Assembly (NCBI RefSeq): GCF_001465545.3
Contig: NZ_CP013480.3
Coordinates: 558,001 to 622,000, forward strand
Reading direction: 5' to 3'
Origin: Pandoraea norimbergensis
Lineage (GTDB): Bacteria; Pseudomonadota; Gammaproteobacteria; Burkholderiales; Burkholderiaceae
Length of the DNA: 64,000 nucleotides
Of the stretch, positions 8,491-17,387 are shown in pieces. Under the pieces are notes generated by a model. The model was not told the DNA's origin. It did not search any database and saw only the letters and a program-made list of their open reading frames with translations. The translations under genes and the position numbers were made by a program. The stretch's first letter is position 1. Each line of letters begins with the position of its first letter.

Positions 8491-9324
8491 CTAAGCGGCC
8501 ATGGTCAGCCGCTGCTTCGGTGTAAAACCGCCCAATGCCATATTCGGGCGCTCGTAGTTGTAAGTCCACATCCAGTCGACCGCCGCTTCGCGAACCTGCT
8601 CCAGGTCGTCCCACAGATACTGCGACAGCCATTCGTACCGTGCGGTCCGGTTGAACCGTTCGATATACGCGTTTTGCTGCGGCTTGCCCGGCTCGATGTA
8701 CTCCAGCCGGATGCCTTGCTTCTGTGTCCACGTCACGATGGCCGCGCTCAGATATTCTGGGCCGTTGTCGCACCGAATGACCTTCGGCTTGCCTCGCCAT
8801 TCCATATGCTGCATCAGCGTACGAATCACCCGCTCCGATGGCAACGAGAAATCCACCTCGATGCCCAGCGCCTCGCGGTTGAAATCATCAATCACGTTTA
8901 GCGTCCTGGTACTGCGCCCGTTAACCAACTGGTCATGCATGAAGTCCATCGACCACACTTCATTGATGGCCTTCGGCACGCACAGCGGCTGTAGCGTCTC
9001 GCGCACCAAGCGCTTCCTCGGCTTGATACGCAGGTTCAGTTCTAGTTCGCGGTAAATCCGGTAAATGCGCTTATGGTTCCAGCCGAATCCCTTCACGTTA
9101 CGCAGATAGAAGTAGCACAGCAAAAAGCCCCAGTTGCGATGGCAACCCGTGATACGCAGTAGCCAGTCGGCGATCTCTTCGTTCTCCGTGTTCAACTTCG
9201 CCTCGTACCGGTAGCACGACTCGCTGATACCGAACACCGCACACGCCACACGAATCGACACGCGGCGCTGTTGCACAACCCGCTTCGCCATCTCGCGCCG
9301 ACGAGATGGCTTCAGAACTTTTTT
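8491..9324 (-). CDS. IS3-family OrfB, DDE transposase (expressed as OrfAB fusion)
   Basis: The RNase H-like DDE domain shows the acids in [17 protein letters not shown] and [10 protein letters not shown], with the HHR-type region ([18 protein letters not shown]) before them. The frame continues from orfA by -1 slippage at the A7 run, so the listed start is the first codon after the shift rather than an initiation codon; an ATG at 9291 could give a separate OrfB. The sequence is uninterrupted to its stop at 8491. Confidence 0.92.
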   Translation of the reverse strand, partial: KKVLKPSRRREMAKRVVQQRRVSIRVACAVFGISESCYRYEAKLNTENEEIADWLLRITGCHRNWGFLLCYFYLRNVKGFGWNHKRIYRIYRELELNLRIKPRKRLVRETLQPLCVPKAINEVWSMDFMHDQLVNGRSTRTLNVIDDFNREALGIEVDFSLPSERVIRTLMQHMEWRGKPKVIRCDNGPEYLSAAIVTWTQKQGIRLEYIEPGKPQQNAYIERFNRTARYEWLSQYLWDDLEQVREAAVDWMWTYNYERPNMALGGFTPKQRLTMAA

Positions 9325-9578
9325 TGCAGCGCCTCCGAGGCAATCTCTGTCTTGAGCTTCTCCTCGATATACATCTTGCGAAGCCGAGCATTCTCCGCCT
9401 CGAGCTCCTTCATGCGCGACATCATCGACGCGTCCATGCCCCCGTACTTCGAGCGCCATTTATAAAACGTTGCCGAACTGATGCCCAGTTCCCTGCATAG
9501 CTCCGGTACCGCCAGACCAGCCTCCGCGCGCTTGAGCGCCTCCAATATCTGGCTGTCCGTGAATCTCGACTTCTTCAT
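9312..9578 (-). CDS. IS3-family OrfA (helix-turn-helix subunit)
   Basis: An 88-residue protein opening [20 protein letters not shown], with a helix-turn-helix ([20 protein letters not shown]) and a C-terminal leucine-zipper-like coil ([13 protein letters not shown]). This is the standard IS3 OrfA, closest in style to the IS407/IS51 groups. It binds the IS ends and, after a -1 frameshift near its end, is fused to OrfB to form the active transposase. Confidence 0.93.
   Translation of the reverse strand: MKKSRFTDSQILEALKRAEAGLAVPELCRELGISSATFYKWRSKYGGMDASMMSRMKELEAENARLRKMYIEEKLKTEIASEALQKKF
9319..9325 (-). promoter_or_regulatory. Programmed -1 frameshift slippery run (A7) in the IS3 element
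   Basis: On the minus strand the sequence GCAAAAAAAGTT spans the orfA end and the orfB entry. Slippage on this A7 run moves the ribosome from QKKF-stop of OrfA into AAKKVLK of OrfB, the usual way IS3 elements make OrfAB. Confidence 0.8.
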
Positions 9579-9704
9579 CTGCAGAACTCCCTCTTAACGA
9601 GAAAATTCTACTTCTCCCGACGCTGGATTTGTGGGGGCATTACCGTTCCGCGACACGCACTAGCGGTCTAGCCAGCGATCTACCTCGTTGGGGGTTACTT
9701 GCCG

Positions 9705-11501
9705 TTACAGGCGGATATTCACTTTTTCGAGCGCATTGCGCACGGCTGCCTCGCCGGCAACCTGTCCGTCTTTGGACTGCGAATGGGCGAACGCCGCGCA
9801 ATTCTCGATGTGCTTACTCTGAAGGGACTGCACAATGCCCCTTACGTATCGAATCGACGAGAGCGTACTGGTGAGCCATTTTTTGAACTCATCGAAGCTC
9901 GGGGGGACGCAAACCAGCCCTTTGAAGGCCTCTTCGGATGGCTTACGTTCGCCATCCTTGTCTTTCTTCGTTCGCGGTCGTCGCTGAATTTCCAGAATAC
10001 ACACCCACTTGTCCTGAAAGACTAGGCGGGCCACCAGGATGCCGCGGACCTGTCCGGCGGGGAGGTCGGCGTACAACCAATGTCGCAGGTTGGTATCAAT
10101 CCCTTCGACATCATTATCAAATTCAGTCAGACCAATGAGCTGGGGTTCGGCGTCATTCTTGAACCCATTCTCCCAGGTAAACCACTGTGCTGCCCTAATT
10201 TTCTCTGGATACTTCTTTTGTAGGAACAGCATTGCATTCCAGACGTCGCGTAAGGTGCCTTGCGATTCAAGCACAGGCTTTGCGTGAATCGAGGCGTAGC
10301 CGACGCCCTTACCATCTCCGTGCGGTTCCCCGCTCGAATATTCGTCGGCGCCTGTACCTGAGCTCTTCGGCCCGGCCACACTCTCCGCCTTTTCGCGCCG
10401 AACGTCGAAGATCAAACGCTGTTCGCCAAGGACCTCGAAGTCCGGATCATGAATCTCGACTGCGCCTGCACTGTGGTCTGGCTCGTGCTCCCCGGTGAGG
10501 TCGACGATCTCTGGAGGCTTTACGAGTCGTCGTTCCGGTGTCCCTGCCCATGCCTCCCGCCCGACGCCTGTGTCAGCGCCTTCATTCACAAGGCTGGAAT
10601 TCTCTCTGTCTCGAACCAGCGGCACACCCTCGGGGTCTGAGCAACCGATTATGTTGAGACCAAGGAATGACCTGCCATTGTCAAAGCTGATGCCGGAAAC
10701 CTTTAGTTGCGCAGGACCTTGGAACCATGGAGCGATCTTGATGAATGCGGGGGTCTTTCCTTTTGGATCGTGCGTTGCTTCAATTTGCGCGTAGACTTTC
10801 CTCGCTGCAGCCTCCGTGTAGCGATCGTACTTCGCGTGTGCAAGGAAGACGATGTCGCCGTTGACCATCCGGCGCCGCAGTTTCACTTTCCATCGTCCAG
10901 GCTCTTCGGCCTCATCAAGCGGGGCATACAGTCGGCTCCTGTGAGCGTCATTTGGCCCGCACCAGGGGTATGTGGCTAGGATGCGTTTGAGTTCCGCCGA
11001 ACGACCGTAGCACCGCGCAAAAAATTCTAGGCAAGGAACTAGAAGCCTGCCGCCTGACTGAAGGTCAAACTCGATCATCCAGTTCTTATCACGTTCGAAC
11101 TGTAAGGGGTGAATTTCGAACGGATATGGTGTGGTATTGTCGTGGCGCTGGGGGGCGCCAAATGAAACGACACGCCAGGTATTACTGTTGATTACCACGT
11201 CAAATTTTTTTTCTTCGAAGACGGCCTGTGATCGGCAGTGCTGATCTTTCCAGATACTCCCAATGCGCACTTGGCCAAGGGCGGTGAGCGGGACGCGACG
11301 ATGCGTGACCTCATCCCCTAGGCCATCCGGGCCCATTTCTCGAAAAGCTACGAGAACGTTGGGCTGGGAATCTGCGGTGGAGTTTTTGTACATGCCGCAG
11401 TACCACCAAGCAATCATGCTGGTGGCGTTCGCGCCTAGGTTGCCTTTGAATCTAACGACCCGGCCTATGTTTTTTATTGGTCTATCGAATCTAATTGGCA
11501 T
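9705..11501 (-). CDS. Large orphan cargo protein with weak TnsE-like resemblance
   Basis: A 598-residue protein with a good ribosome site (GAGGAAC) before the ATG at 11501. No catalytic motif is certain. The outline recalls Tn7 TnsE. An N-terminal beta-rich part has tryptophan pairs (AWWYCGMY), then a segment LEFFARCYGRSAELKRIL, a proline/acid-rich linker (about 330-420), and a C-terminal domain with a strand WVCILEIQRR, reminiscent of the LLE-type strand of TnsE's C-terminal domain. TnsE directs Tn7 to conjugating or replicating DNA. The match is by eye only. The gene points towards the exonuclease gene's start and follows it in the same direction, so the two may form an operon. It could equally be a defence effector. 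Confidence 0.4.
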   Translation of the reverse strand: MPIRFDRPIKNIGRVVRFKGNLGANATSMIAWWYCGMYKNSTADSQPNVLVAFREMGPDGLGDEVTHRRVPLTALGQVRIGSIWKDQHCRSQAVFEEKKFDVVINSNTWRVVSFGAPQRHDNTTPYPFEIHPLQFERDKNWMIEFDLQSGGRLLVPCLEFFARCYGRSAELKRILATYPWCGPNDAHRSRLYAPLDEAEEPGRWKVKLRRRMVNGDIVFLAHAKYDRYTEAAARKVYAQIEATHDPKGKTPAFIKIAPWFQGPAQLKVSGISFDNGRSFLGLNIIGCSDPEGVPLVRDRENSSLVNEGADTGVGREAWAGTPERRLVKPPEIVDLTGEHEPDHSAGAVEIHDPDFEVLGEQRLIFDVRREKAESVAGPKSSGTGADEYSSGEPHGDGKGVGYASIHAKPVLESQGTLRDVWNAMLFLQKKYPEKIRAAQWFTWENGFKNDAEPQLIGLTEFDNDVEGIDTNLRHWLYADLPAGQVRGILVARLVFQDKWVCILEIQRRPRTKKDKDGERKPSEEAFKGLVCVPPSFDEFKKWLTSTLSSIRYVRGIVQSLQSKHIENCAAFAHSQSKDGQVAGEAAVRNALEKVNIRL

Positions 11502-11652
11502 TGTTCCTCGTCTTTAAGGTGACAATGAAGCCATACTCGGTAGCGGGACGACAGATTTCGTCTCCTGCCGCTTTGTGGGAGCCATCGTTCCCTCGCTCCT
11601 ACTGAGTTAATCCCATCGGCGGTTGAGGGCATGCAACGGCCCACGCATATCC

Positions 11653-12153
11653 TCACATGAAAGCAAATGCGTTCGCGCGCGCGTCGTGCAGCGCGTGATG
11701 CTCGCCGCCGTTCGCAGCGATGAATTGCGCGAAACGTTCTGCATTGATCTTCAGGAACACATTTTCATGCTTCCATCCGCGTGGCAACTGCCTCCCGAGC
11801 AAGTGTGTGACGAGTTGGTAATCACGGTCGGAGTCGTAGCAGAGCACCGGCTTTGGCTTGAGTGGTACCGCCAGCAGCCACGCCAGCAGCTCGTCGCGCA
11901 ACGCTGCAAATGGCATTGAGCGGCCTGGAAACTGGCCGAGTTGGGGCAGTACGATTTCGCTCACGAAGCTGCTGCAAAGTGGTCGTTCAAAGTCCGAGGA
12001 CTCTCCGTAGAACTCGTTCCCATCCTCACTCACGATTGCAATGCTGATGAGTTGACAAGCCTCGGATTTGAAATTGGTGAACTCGGTATCGATGAAATAG
12101 CGAGTCTTCCATGGACTGCGCGGACCTCGTTGGATCTGATCATCTTGAGTCAT
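11653..12153 (-). CDS. DEDD-family 3'-5' exonuclease-like protein (RNase T fold)
   Basis: A 166-residue single-domain protein with the DEDDh exonuclease motifs in order: FIDTEFT (motif I, Asp-x-Glu), CYDSDRDYQLV (motif II Asp) and HHALHDARANAF (motif III, His and Asp). The length fits a stand-alone exonuclease domain. The substrate, DNA or RNA, cannot be told. It lies 151 bp before the large orphan gene in the same orientation. In this cargo it plausibly belongs to a nucleic-acid-degrading defence module; that is inference. Confidence 0.75.
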   Translation of the reverse strand: MTQDDQIQRGPRSPWKTRYFIDTEFTNFKSEACQLISIAIVSEDGNEFYGESSDFERPLCSSFVSEIVLPQLGQFPGRSMPFAALRDELLAWLLAVPLKPKPVLCYDSDRDYQLVTHLLGRQLPRGWKHENVFLKINAERFAQFIAANGGEHHALHDARANAFAFM

Positions 12154-12666
12154 TCGCCATTCTGCTTATAGGCCATCTCGATCCTCCATTGGGGCGATGA
12201 TCTTCTTCAACGCCGTGAAAAAAACGCTTTGAAAATGACTCTTTTCTTTTCGTTGAGAACCCTACCACTCTGATCTGCAGCCCAGCCTTCTGCCTGAAGT
12301 ATGCCATTGCTAACGGGCTCAATGCTGGGTCTGCGAGATGCGGTCGCGAGGTAACGAACGGCGAGCCGGAGTGACGTGTGAGCTCGAAGCCCGGTATGAG
12401 GCCTGCGAGGATCTTGCGCTGCAGCGCCACGCATACACGACCAAGAAGATTTGCTCCCAAGGCTGGACGGCCAAGGATGTATTCGAGCGCATTGAGCCTG
12501 CGGTCGATGGGAAGCTGCGCTCCGGCGAATGGGATCTGTCGCGTGAGGAAGCGGCGTGGACGCTCTGCCGAGAAAAACGCCTCACGGAGCCGGGGCAGGA
12601 TTGATTCGCTTTTTACTGCGAGGTTTCGAATGCAGTCGAAGGTCGCGTCGAGCCGACATTGTCACG
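12154..12666. other. Gene-poor gap with one possible small plus-strand gene (12338-12604)
   Basis: No confident gene lies here. A plus-strand reading frame from ATG 12338 to 12604 (88 codons) has coding-like codon use and a charged helical product (with VFERIEPAVDGK), but no clear ribosome site and no recognised family. It may be a gene remnant. Its orientation is opposite to both neighbours. Part of this region must contain the promoter of the exonuclease gene. Confidence 0.3.
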
Positions 12667-13317
12667 CTACTCGGAGATTTCCGGGGTGCCGGGTGCTCGA
12701 ATGACGCGAGGTAGACGAGCGAGCAGTGTCAGCTCTTCATCCGCCGAGGCTTTTGACACTGATGGGCGGACTTGCCCGAAGTACTTTCGATGGCTGGCCT
12801 CATCGTGATATTCGGCCTGATCGTCGAGCTGATGAAAGCGAACTTGGCAGATGCGAGCGCCGACGGTCAACTCGATGGGCACGTTGCCATGGTTGAGTAG
12901 CTCGAATGGCACGCAGCCGCGAAAACCGGGTTGAATCAGGCCGCTCACCGCCAGCCCCAAACGCGAGTAACTGCTGCGCGGCGCGATTTCGGCATATGCG
13001 TCATCCGGCAGGCCGAAATACTCGATAGATGTTCCCAGCACCAACTGGTTGGGATAGAGCACAAACGTATCACCAATCTCGCGACGCGTTTCCTGAAAGT
13101 GACCTTGCGGGCTATGCGCGAGCGCGTTGCCGCCCTTTACCTGAATAGCAGGCTGACGGTTCAGGACTGAGACGAGAAAATCGTAACCCAGACGAACGTC
13201 GACGGATACTTGGCCGACCTGCTCGGCGCTCAAAAGCGGAGTGATGTGGAGCCGAGGGTTATTGCCCTCACTACCGTTCATCGCTTCAAGGATTTGCTTT
13301 CTTGTCCAGAGACTCAT
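12667..13317 (-). CDS. dcd: dCTP deaminase-like protein (Dcd/dUTPase fold)
   Basis: A 216-residue protein of the dCTP deaminase family. RSSYSRLGL (from residue 114) and the Glu of CVPFELLNHG (residue 139) correspond to the conserved Arg/Ser motif and catalytic Glu138 of E. coli Dcd. The enzyme would convert dCTP to dUTP. Stand-alone dCTP deaminases are known anti-phage proteins that drain the dCTP pool, which fits this cargo context. ATG 13317 is preferred over a TTG at 13332 because of a purine-rich site (AGGCGTGGG) just before it. It overlaps the upstream metalloprotein gene by 32 bp, so the two are co-expressed. Confidence 0.85.
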   Translation of the reverse strand: MSLWTRKQILEAMNGSEGNNPRLHITPLLSAEQVGQVSVDVRLGYDFLVSVLNRQPAIQVKGGNALAHSPQGHFQETRREIGDTFVLYPNQLVLGTSIEYFGLPDDAYAEIAPRSSYSRLGLAVSGLIQPGFRGCVPFELLNHGNVPIELTVGARICQVRFHQLDDQAEYHDEASHRKYFGQVRPSVSKASADEELTLLARLPRVIRAPGTPEISE

Positions 13318-14443
13318 CCCACGCCTTTGCAATCATGTAGTTTCGAATGCTCTTCTCGATCAGGTCATTGATCAGATGAGCATATTGTTTGGACGCGACG
13401 CGACTGATTTTCGTGCCATGAAATGAATCTGGATCGCTCCTAAGTTGCTTCAGAAACGCATCGGCCGCGGGCAAAATGCCGTGCAGTTCGGCGATTGAAG
13501 AAACTACGACCGGCCTCACGTCGGAAAAGCAATCTTGGAGTGCCGGCAGGGAAAACTTTACGTCCAGCCGGGTATTGAGATGAGACTCAGACAGGGCTGT
13601 TTTGAGAAGATCGACGAGAGCATTGGGCGTGCCCGCTAAGTAGTCGCGAGTGACCGCGGCTCTGTCTTTTGCTGCGGGGTGCGTGGGATTCGCGACGGTC
13701 GAATGATCCCACTGAATGATGTAGTCGCTGACACATTCGCCGACATAGGATGCCGCGACGAGATCGCAGAAATGCTCAATCGCATAGTTGAGCAGCACAT
13801 GTTGGTGTTGTGCTGGCCCAAACTGTTTCAGGCTGGGCATTGCGCTGATGAGCGCCTCTCGATGGCCGACAACCAGGCTGGCTATCAAGCCCTCCCGCTC
13901 TTCGATGTAGTGCCCCACCTCGTGATATAGCGGGGTGCACAGTAGCGGCATGTGCTGGAAGATTTCCGGTACCCCCATCTGCACAAGATGACCATTTACA
14001 GACAGGCCGGGGATTTCCAGCGCTTCCACGACCGCTCCGGGCGCCGCCCCGACCCTCTCGCAGTAAAAATCAGGGGACTGATTCAGCGAGGTGGTGACGA
14101 TGGTGTCGCCATGCTCCCAGTCGAGAAGCACTGCGCGAAGCAAGAATGTCACCTCATACGGTACGCGATTTGACGTGGTGCCAGTCAAGAACTGCGTCGC
14201 GCGCCAGATGGACTCAATGACCTCGGTATACAGGGGGGCTTCGAGTGGCGTCTCGCTTAGCTGCTGCTGAAGCAATTTGACGCTCTCGCGGAGCTGGTTC
14301 ACGTACTGATCAAGTTCAGTCGCAAAGAACCCGCTATAGGATAGCTTCTTGAGTCGCTCACTCAACAATTGCAGAACTGTGTCCAGCAAAATCGGACTGG
14401 AGTTCTCTGAGCAGGCGCTGAGCGAGCTCTGGCGCGAAGTCAT
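13286..14443 (-). CDS. HExxH zinc-metallopeptidase-like protein, partner of the dCTP deaminase
   Basis: A 385-residue cytoplasmic-looking protein with a zincin signature: HEVGH at residues 174-178 and a second acidic motif EHFCD at 223-227, positioned as the third zinc ligand of gluzincin-type peptidases. Flanking regions are helical, with no signal peptide or membrane span. I do not recognise a named family. The gene overlaps the dCTP deaminase downstream (32 bp) and the small gene upstream (86 bp), so the three form one operon. A protease coupled to a nucleotide-depleting enzyme suggests sensing or activation by cleavage, which is speculation. Confidence 0.6.
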   Translation of the reverse strand: MTSRQSSLSACSENSSPILLDTVLQLLSERLKKLSYSGFFATELDQYVNQLRESVKLLQQQLSETPLEAPLYTEVIESIWRATQFLTGTTSNRVPYEVTFLLRAVLLDWEHGDTIVTTSLNQSPDFYCERVGAAPGAVVEALEIPGLSVNGHLVQMGVPEIFQHMPLLCTPLYHEVGHYIEEREGLIASLVVGHREALISAMPSLKQFGPAQHQHVLLNYAIEHFCDLVAASYVGECVSDYIIQWDHSTVANPTHPAAKDRAAVTRDYLAGTPNALVDLLKTALSESHLNTRLDVKFSLPALQDCFSDVRPVVVSSIAELHGILPAADAFLKQLRSDPDSFHGTKISRVASKQYAHLINDLIEKSIRNYMIAKAWDESLDKKANP

Positions 14444-14711
14444 TCTCTGATTTTAGTTCTAGAATCTCATGAATCAGTTGACCGTTGTCGCGAATCTCAA
14501 GCGCTAAATTAACCGCTTCAGGCCAACCCCGTGGCACTCGTTTAGCAGGATTGCTAACGAATAATGCGGCGTGTTGAGCCGCATGGAAAACGTAGAGTCT
14601 AAGCTCGTGGCTTAGTGACTGGGCCCGCTTCTCGTCGGCGAGTGTTCCCAGAAAAAGTCTCAGATAAGCTGCCGGGTGCGATCGTCGAGACGTCGTAGCA
14701 AATAGGCTCAC
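14358..14711 (-). CDS. Small hypothetical protein, first gene of the metallopeptidase-dCTP deaminase operon
   Basis: The GTG at 14711 lies behind a strong ribosome site (GGAGA, 7 bases upstream) and gives 117 residues, mostly helical, without signal peptide or known motif. The frame is open further upstream to a TTG at 14786. Its 3' end overlaps the metallopeptidase gene by 86 bp, unusually long, so either the overlap is real coding in two frames or the metallopeptidase starts later. No family is recognised; it may be a small regulatory or adaptor subunit. Confidence 0.5.
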   Translation of the reverse strand: MSLFATTSRRSHPAAYLRLFLGTLADEKRAQSLSHELRLYVFHAAQHAALFVSNPAKRVPRGWPEAVNLALEIRDNGQLIHEILELKSENDFAPELAQRLLRELQSDFAGHSSAIVE

Positions 14712-14852
14712 GCGCAAATCTCCGGAAATGTAAGGCTCACAATGCCTTAGGGGCGCATGGTAAAACCAATGCGCCCCCTTGAGCAAGCGATTTTCCGTTA
14801 ATTAGTAGAAATCCGAGGGATTATTCCTAAACGCTTCCCGTCGAGAAGTCTC

Positions 14853-17387
14853 TTAAGCACGCCCGCCGCGAGACTGAATCCGACCACTCGGTTGCCTGAT
14901 GTCGCCAGTGAAAACTCCTCGTGCGGTGAGCGTCAGCTTCATATCCTGATAAACCGGTTGCACGCTAGCGGGATCAGTAATGGTGAGGATCATCGCAAAG
15001 GGAATGCCTTCCTCGGGGAATACTTCATCCGATCTGAGCAGATACTTCAAAGCGATTCGCCAGTCGGATGTTTTTCCCGATCCTCTTGGTGAAGTGAATT
15101 GCGACTGTTTCACAACGCCCCATTTAAGCCCGTCTTCGATAAGCTCTTTCTCCCGGGCGCCAGTGGAGGTCGTGCCATCCGAGAACGTGTCCACGCACTG
15201 GGCTTTGAATCTGCCAGTCTTCGGGTCCATTCTCTGAAGTGATGCGTCAAGATTGACCCGCACTAATTCAGTTTGGAACGCGTCGGAAATGGGTGGCGCA
15301 TACACCAAGGTCAACACAGCGTGCCCGCGACATTTGCCATCGGTCACGAGACTCTTGGGCCAATCGAATCCGAAGAACAGATCCTTCTTCGGCATCATGC
15401 GGTCGTGAAAGAGTAGCGTGGCGCTATGCTGTGAGCCGGCAACCATGGTGTCCGTCGCCGTCGGCAAACCGAAGCCGACGAAATTTCGAACGATGTCACC
15501 CTTATCGAATTCGTCGAGGCACGACGGCGCTTGAGCTCCGTGAATTAGCAGGGCAACGAGTGCTTCTCGGGGGAGCGCCCCCTGGGTAAGCAGGTCATAC
15601 CGAGCCAACGCCTTCGCAACCAACGGCGCCGAGAAACTGGTCCCAAACACGGATTGCAGTTGGCCATTCTCACCGACGGTGGAAAGTCCAGAGTGCGTGC
15701 TGGTCGAGTCACACACCCCACCGTAATGCGCGACGTCCGGCTTGACGAGCTGCATGAAGCCGGGGCCGCGGCGCGAATAGCGCGCCGGCGCTCCCGCAAT
15801 GGCGCCAGGTACATCCGGAGGATTCACGGCGCCCACGGAAATATTGAGGACGGAGTCGGCGGGGGCGGTAATGCGATCGCCAGAGCAAGAAGCCAGGTTT
15901 GTCAGAACCGCAATCTTATCGGCAGCCCACTCGCGTCGAGCGCGTCCAACCGCCGCCGCTGTGGCATTGCCTGCGGAGACAACGAAGATGACGTCGTTCT
16001 CGCGCGCGATCCTGTCCAGGCCGTTCGAGAGCTCGGTGTAGACGGGACTTCCGCCTGGCGGCTCTTCGATATTGTGGCTGAAACTAAAGATGCGAGCCCC
16101 CACCGCTGCTTTTGCGTCTTGCACCTCAAGTTCGATCTGGGTAATCAAATGCAGATCCGATGGATAGTACGTGTAGTACTTGTCTTCCCGCGGAATGATG
16201 GCAAGGTCGGCAATCCAGCAACCGTCGGGTTCTGGGCAAACGGTCGGCCCGTTGATTGATTGACCATCAACGAGGAGTGAGCCAATCTCGGTGCCATGCG
16301 ATTGATCGGTGTGAGCCGGCGCCACAAATGTGCTCGAATGCTTCACCCAAGCGTCAGGAAGCGCGTTCAGTCCGCCGTCGATGAGGCCCACGATGGGATA
16401 TTCGGCCCCTTCGGCAGGCAGACTGAAGCGGTGCCGGACTCTTGTGGACGCTGCGCTATCTCGTGCGGATGCGCTGTCGGATCGCAGTTGCGTCGGCAGA
16501 CTGATCCGACGAACTGTGGGGTGCTCCTCCAGGATCGAGATCAACCGGCGGTGTGCGTCCGCGGCGAGCGTGGGTTCGCCAGTTTTTTCAAGTACAGTGC
16601 TCAGATGCGCTGGATGCACAATATGGCGAATCGACGGTGTGTCGAAAAGCCAGATGTACAGGCGGCTCATCGATTTTGGGTCTGGACGAAATACCGTCGC
16701 CACGTAGCCGCAGTCGAGCTCCTCATCGATCGTTTGCTGAAGATGCGAAATCAGATTCGGCGATTCGGAAAACTCGAACTTCGCTCGGCGCTGACTGGGG
16801 GGAAGTGGGTCGAAGAGATCTACCCGATAGCCGCGCGACACCGCGCGTTCGGTGAACCACTCCAGTGCATCGTTAATATCGAAGCTGCGACGGTCGGCCG
16901 GTGCCCATAGGCTGACTGATTCGATGGCGCCGATTTCCGAGCGCATACGGCTGGGATTCGGTTCAAATTCGCCGGGCTTCTTCTTGCTCGGTTTGTACTC
17001 AAGGACTTCCTCGGCCTTCGCCGATTCCTCCATCGCCCGCTCAAGAACCATATGACTCACCTGGATGATGAGCTCGCCGACGTCGCTCGAGCCCACCGTG
17101 GGTGCAACGGTGGGATGGAAAATGCTCTTGATGGGGTGATGAGATTTGGCGAGCGCATTTTCGCGCATGCGGACTCTCAAGAAGCCGACCGCAGACTTCG
17201 CGCTGCTTGCTGTCAGCGCAGTCTGGACGTTCTGGAACGACTGGCGTATGCGCTGCTTGTGAGCTTTGAAACCTTCGTCGTCTCCTGCGAAGAACTCCCG
17301 GTTGCTACCGCCGGGTTCGCGGATGCGCTCATCTTGAAATCGCCGCACATCAAGTACCACTTGAATGGGGCTATAGTTGTTTTCCAT
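14853..17387 (-). CDS. ietS: Subtilase (S8) protease of an IetAS-like defence pair
   Basis: An 844-residue subtilisin-like serine protease. The catalytic triad is complete: Asp337 (GLIDGG), His364 (SHGTEIGS) and Ser584 (GTSFSAP), with the oxyanion Asn474 (VSAGNA). The first 320 residues are a non-catalytic domain and about 250 residues follow the protease core. There is no signal peptide, so it acts inside the cell. Its ATG overlaps the stop of the AAA ATPase gene (TGATG). A cytoplasmic S8 protease paired with an AAA ATPase is the layout of the IetAS system, known to block incoming plasmids and phage. Confidence 0.85.
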   Translation of the reverse strand: MENNYSPIQVVLDVRRFQDERIREPGGSNREFFAGDDEGFKAHKQRIRQSFQNVQTALTASSAKSAVGFLRVRMRENALAKSHHPIKSIFHPTVAPTVGSSDVGELIIQVSHMVLERAMEESAKAEEVLEYKPSKKKPGEFEPNPSRMRSEIGAIESVSLWAPADRRSFDINDALEWFTERAVSRGYRVDLFDPLPPSQRRAKFEFSESPNLISHLQQTIDEELDCGYVATVFRPDPKSMSRLYIWLFDTPSIRHIVHPAHLSTVLEKTGEPTLAADAHRRLISILEEHPTVRRISLPTQLRSDSASARDSAASTRVRHRFSLPAEGAEYPIVGLIDGGLNALPDAWVKHSSTFVAPAHTDQSHGTEIGSLLVDGQSINGPTVCPEPDGCWIADLAIIPREDKYYTYYPSDLHLITQIELEVQDAKAAVGARIFSFSHNIEEPPGGSPVYTELSNGLDRIARENDVIFVVSAGNATAAAVGRARREWAADKIAVLTNLASCSGDRITAPADSVLNISVGAVNPPDVPGAIAGAPARYSRRGPGFMQLVKPDVAHYGGVCDSTSTHSGLSTVGENGQLQSVFGTSFSAPLVAKALARYDLLTQGALPREALVALLIHGAQAPSCLDEFDKGDIVRNFVGFGLPTATDTMVAGSQHSATLLFHDRMMPKKDLFFGFDWPKSLVTDGKCRGHAVLTLVYAPPISDAFQTELVRVNLDASLQRMDPKTGRFKAQCVDTFSDGTTSTGAREKELIEDGLKWGVVKQSQFTSPRGSGKTSDWRIALKYLLRSDEVFPEEGIPFAMILTITDPASVQPVYQDMKLTLTARGVFTGDIRQPSGRIQSRGGRA

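Larger units (their letters stand above)
8452..9644 (-). mobile_element. IS3-family insertion sequence inside the transposon cargo
   Basis: About 1.2 kb bounded by 12-bp inverted repeats GGTAATGCCCCC (8452-8463) and GGGGGCATTACC (9633-9644). If the element starts with the usual TG/CA, the limits are 8457 and 9639. It carries orfA and orfB with a frameshift window and looks intact. I see no clear direct target repeat. It sits between the tni operon and the cargo. A short open stretch on its left flank (minus strand, about 8451-8353) may be the tail of a gene it disrupted, but this is unresolved. Confidence 0.88.
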
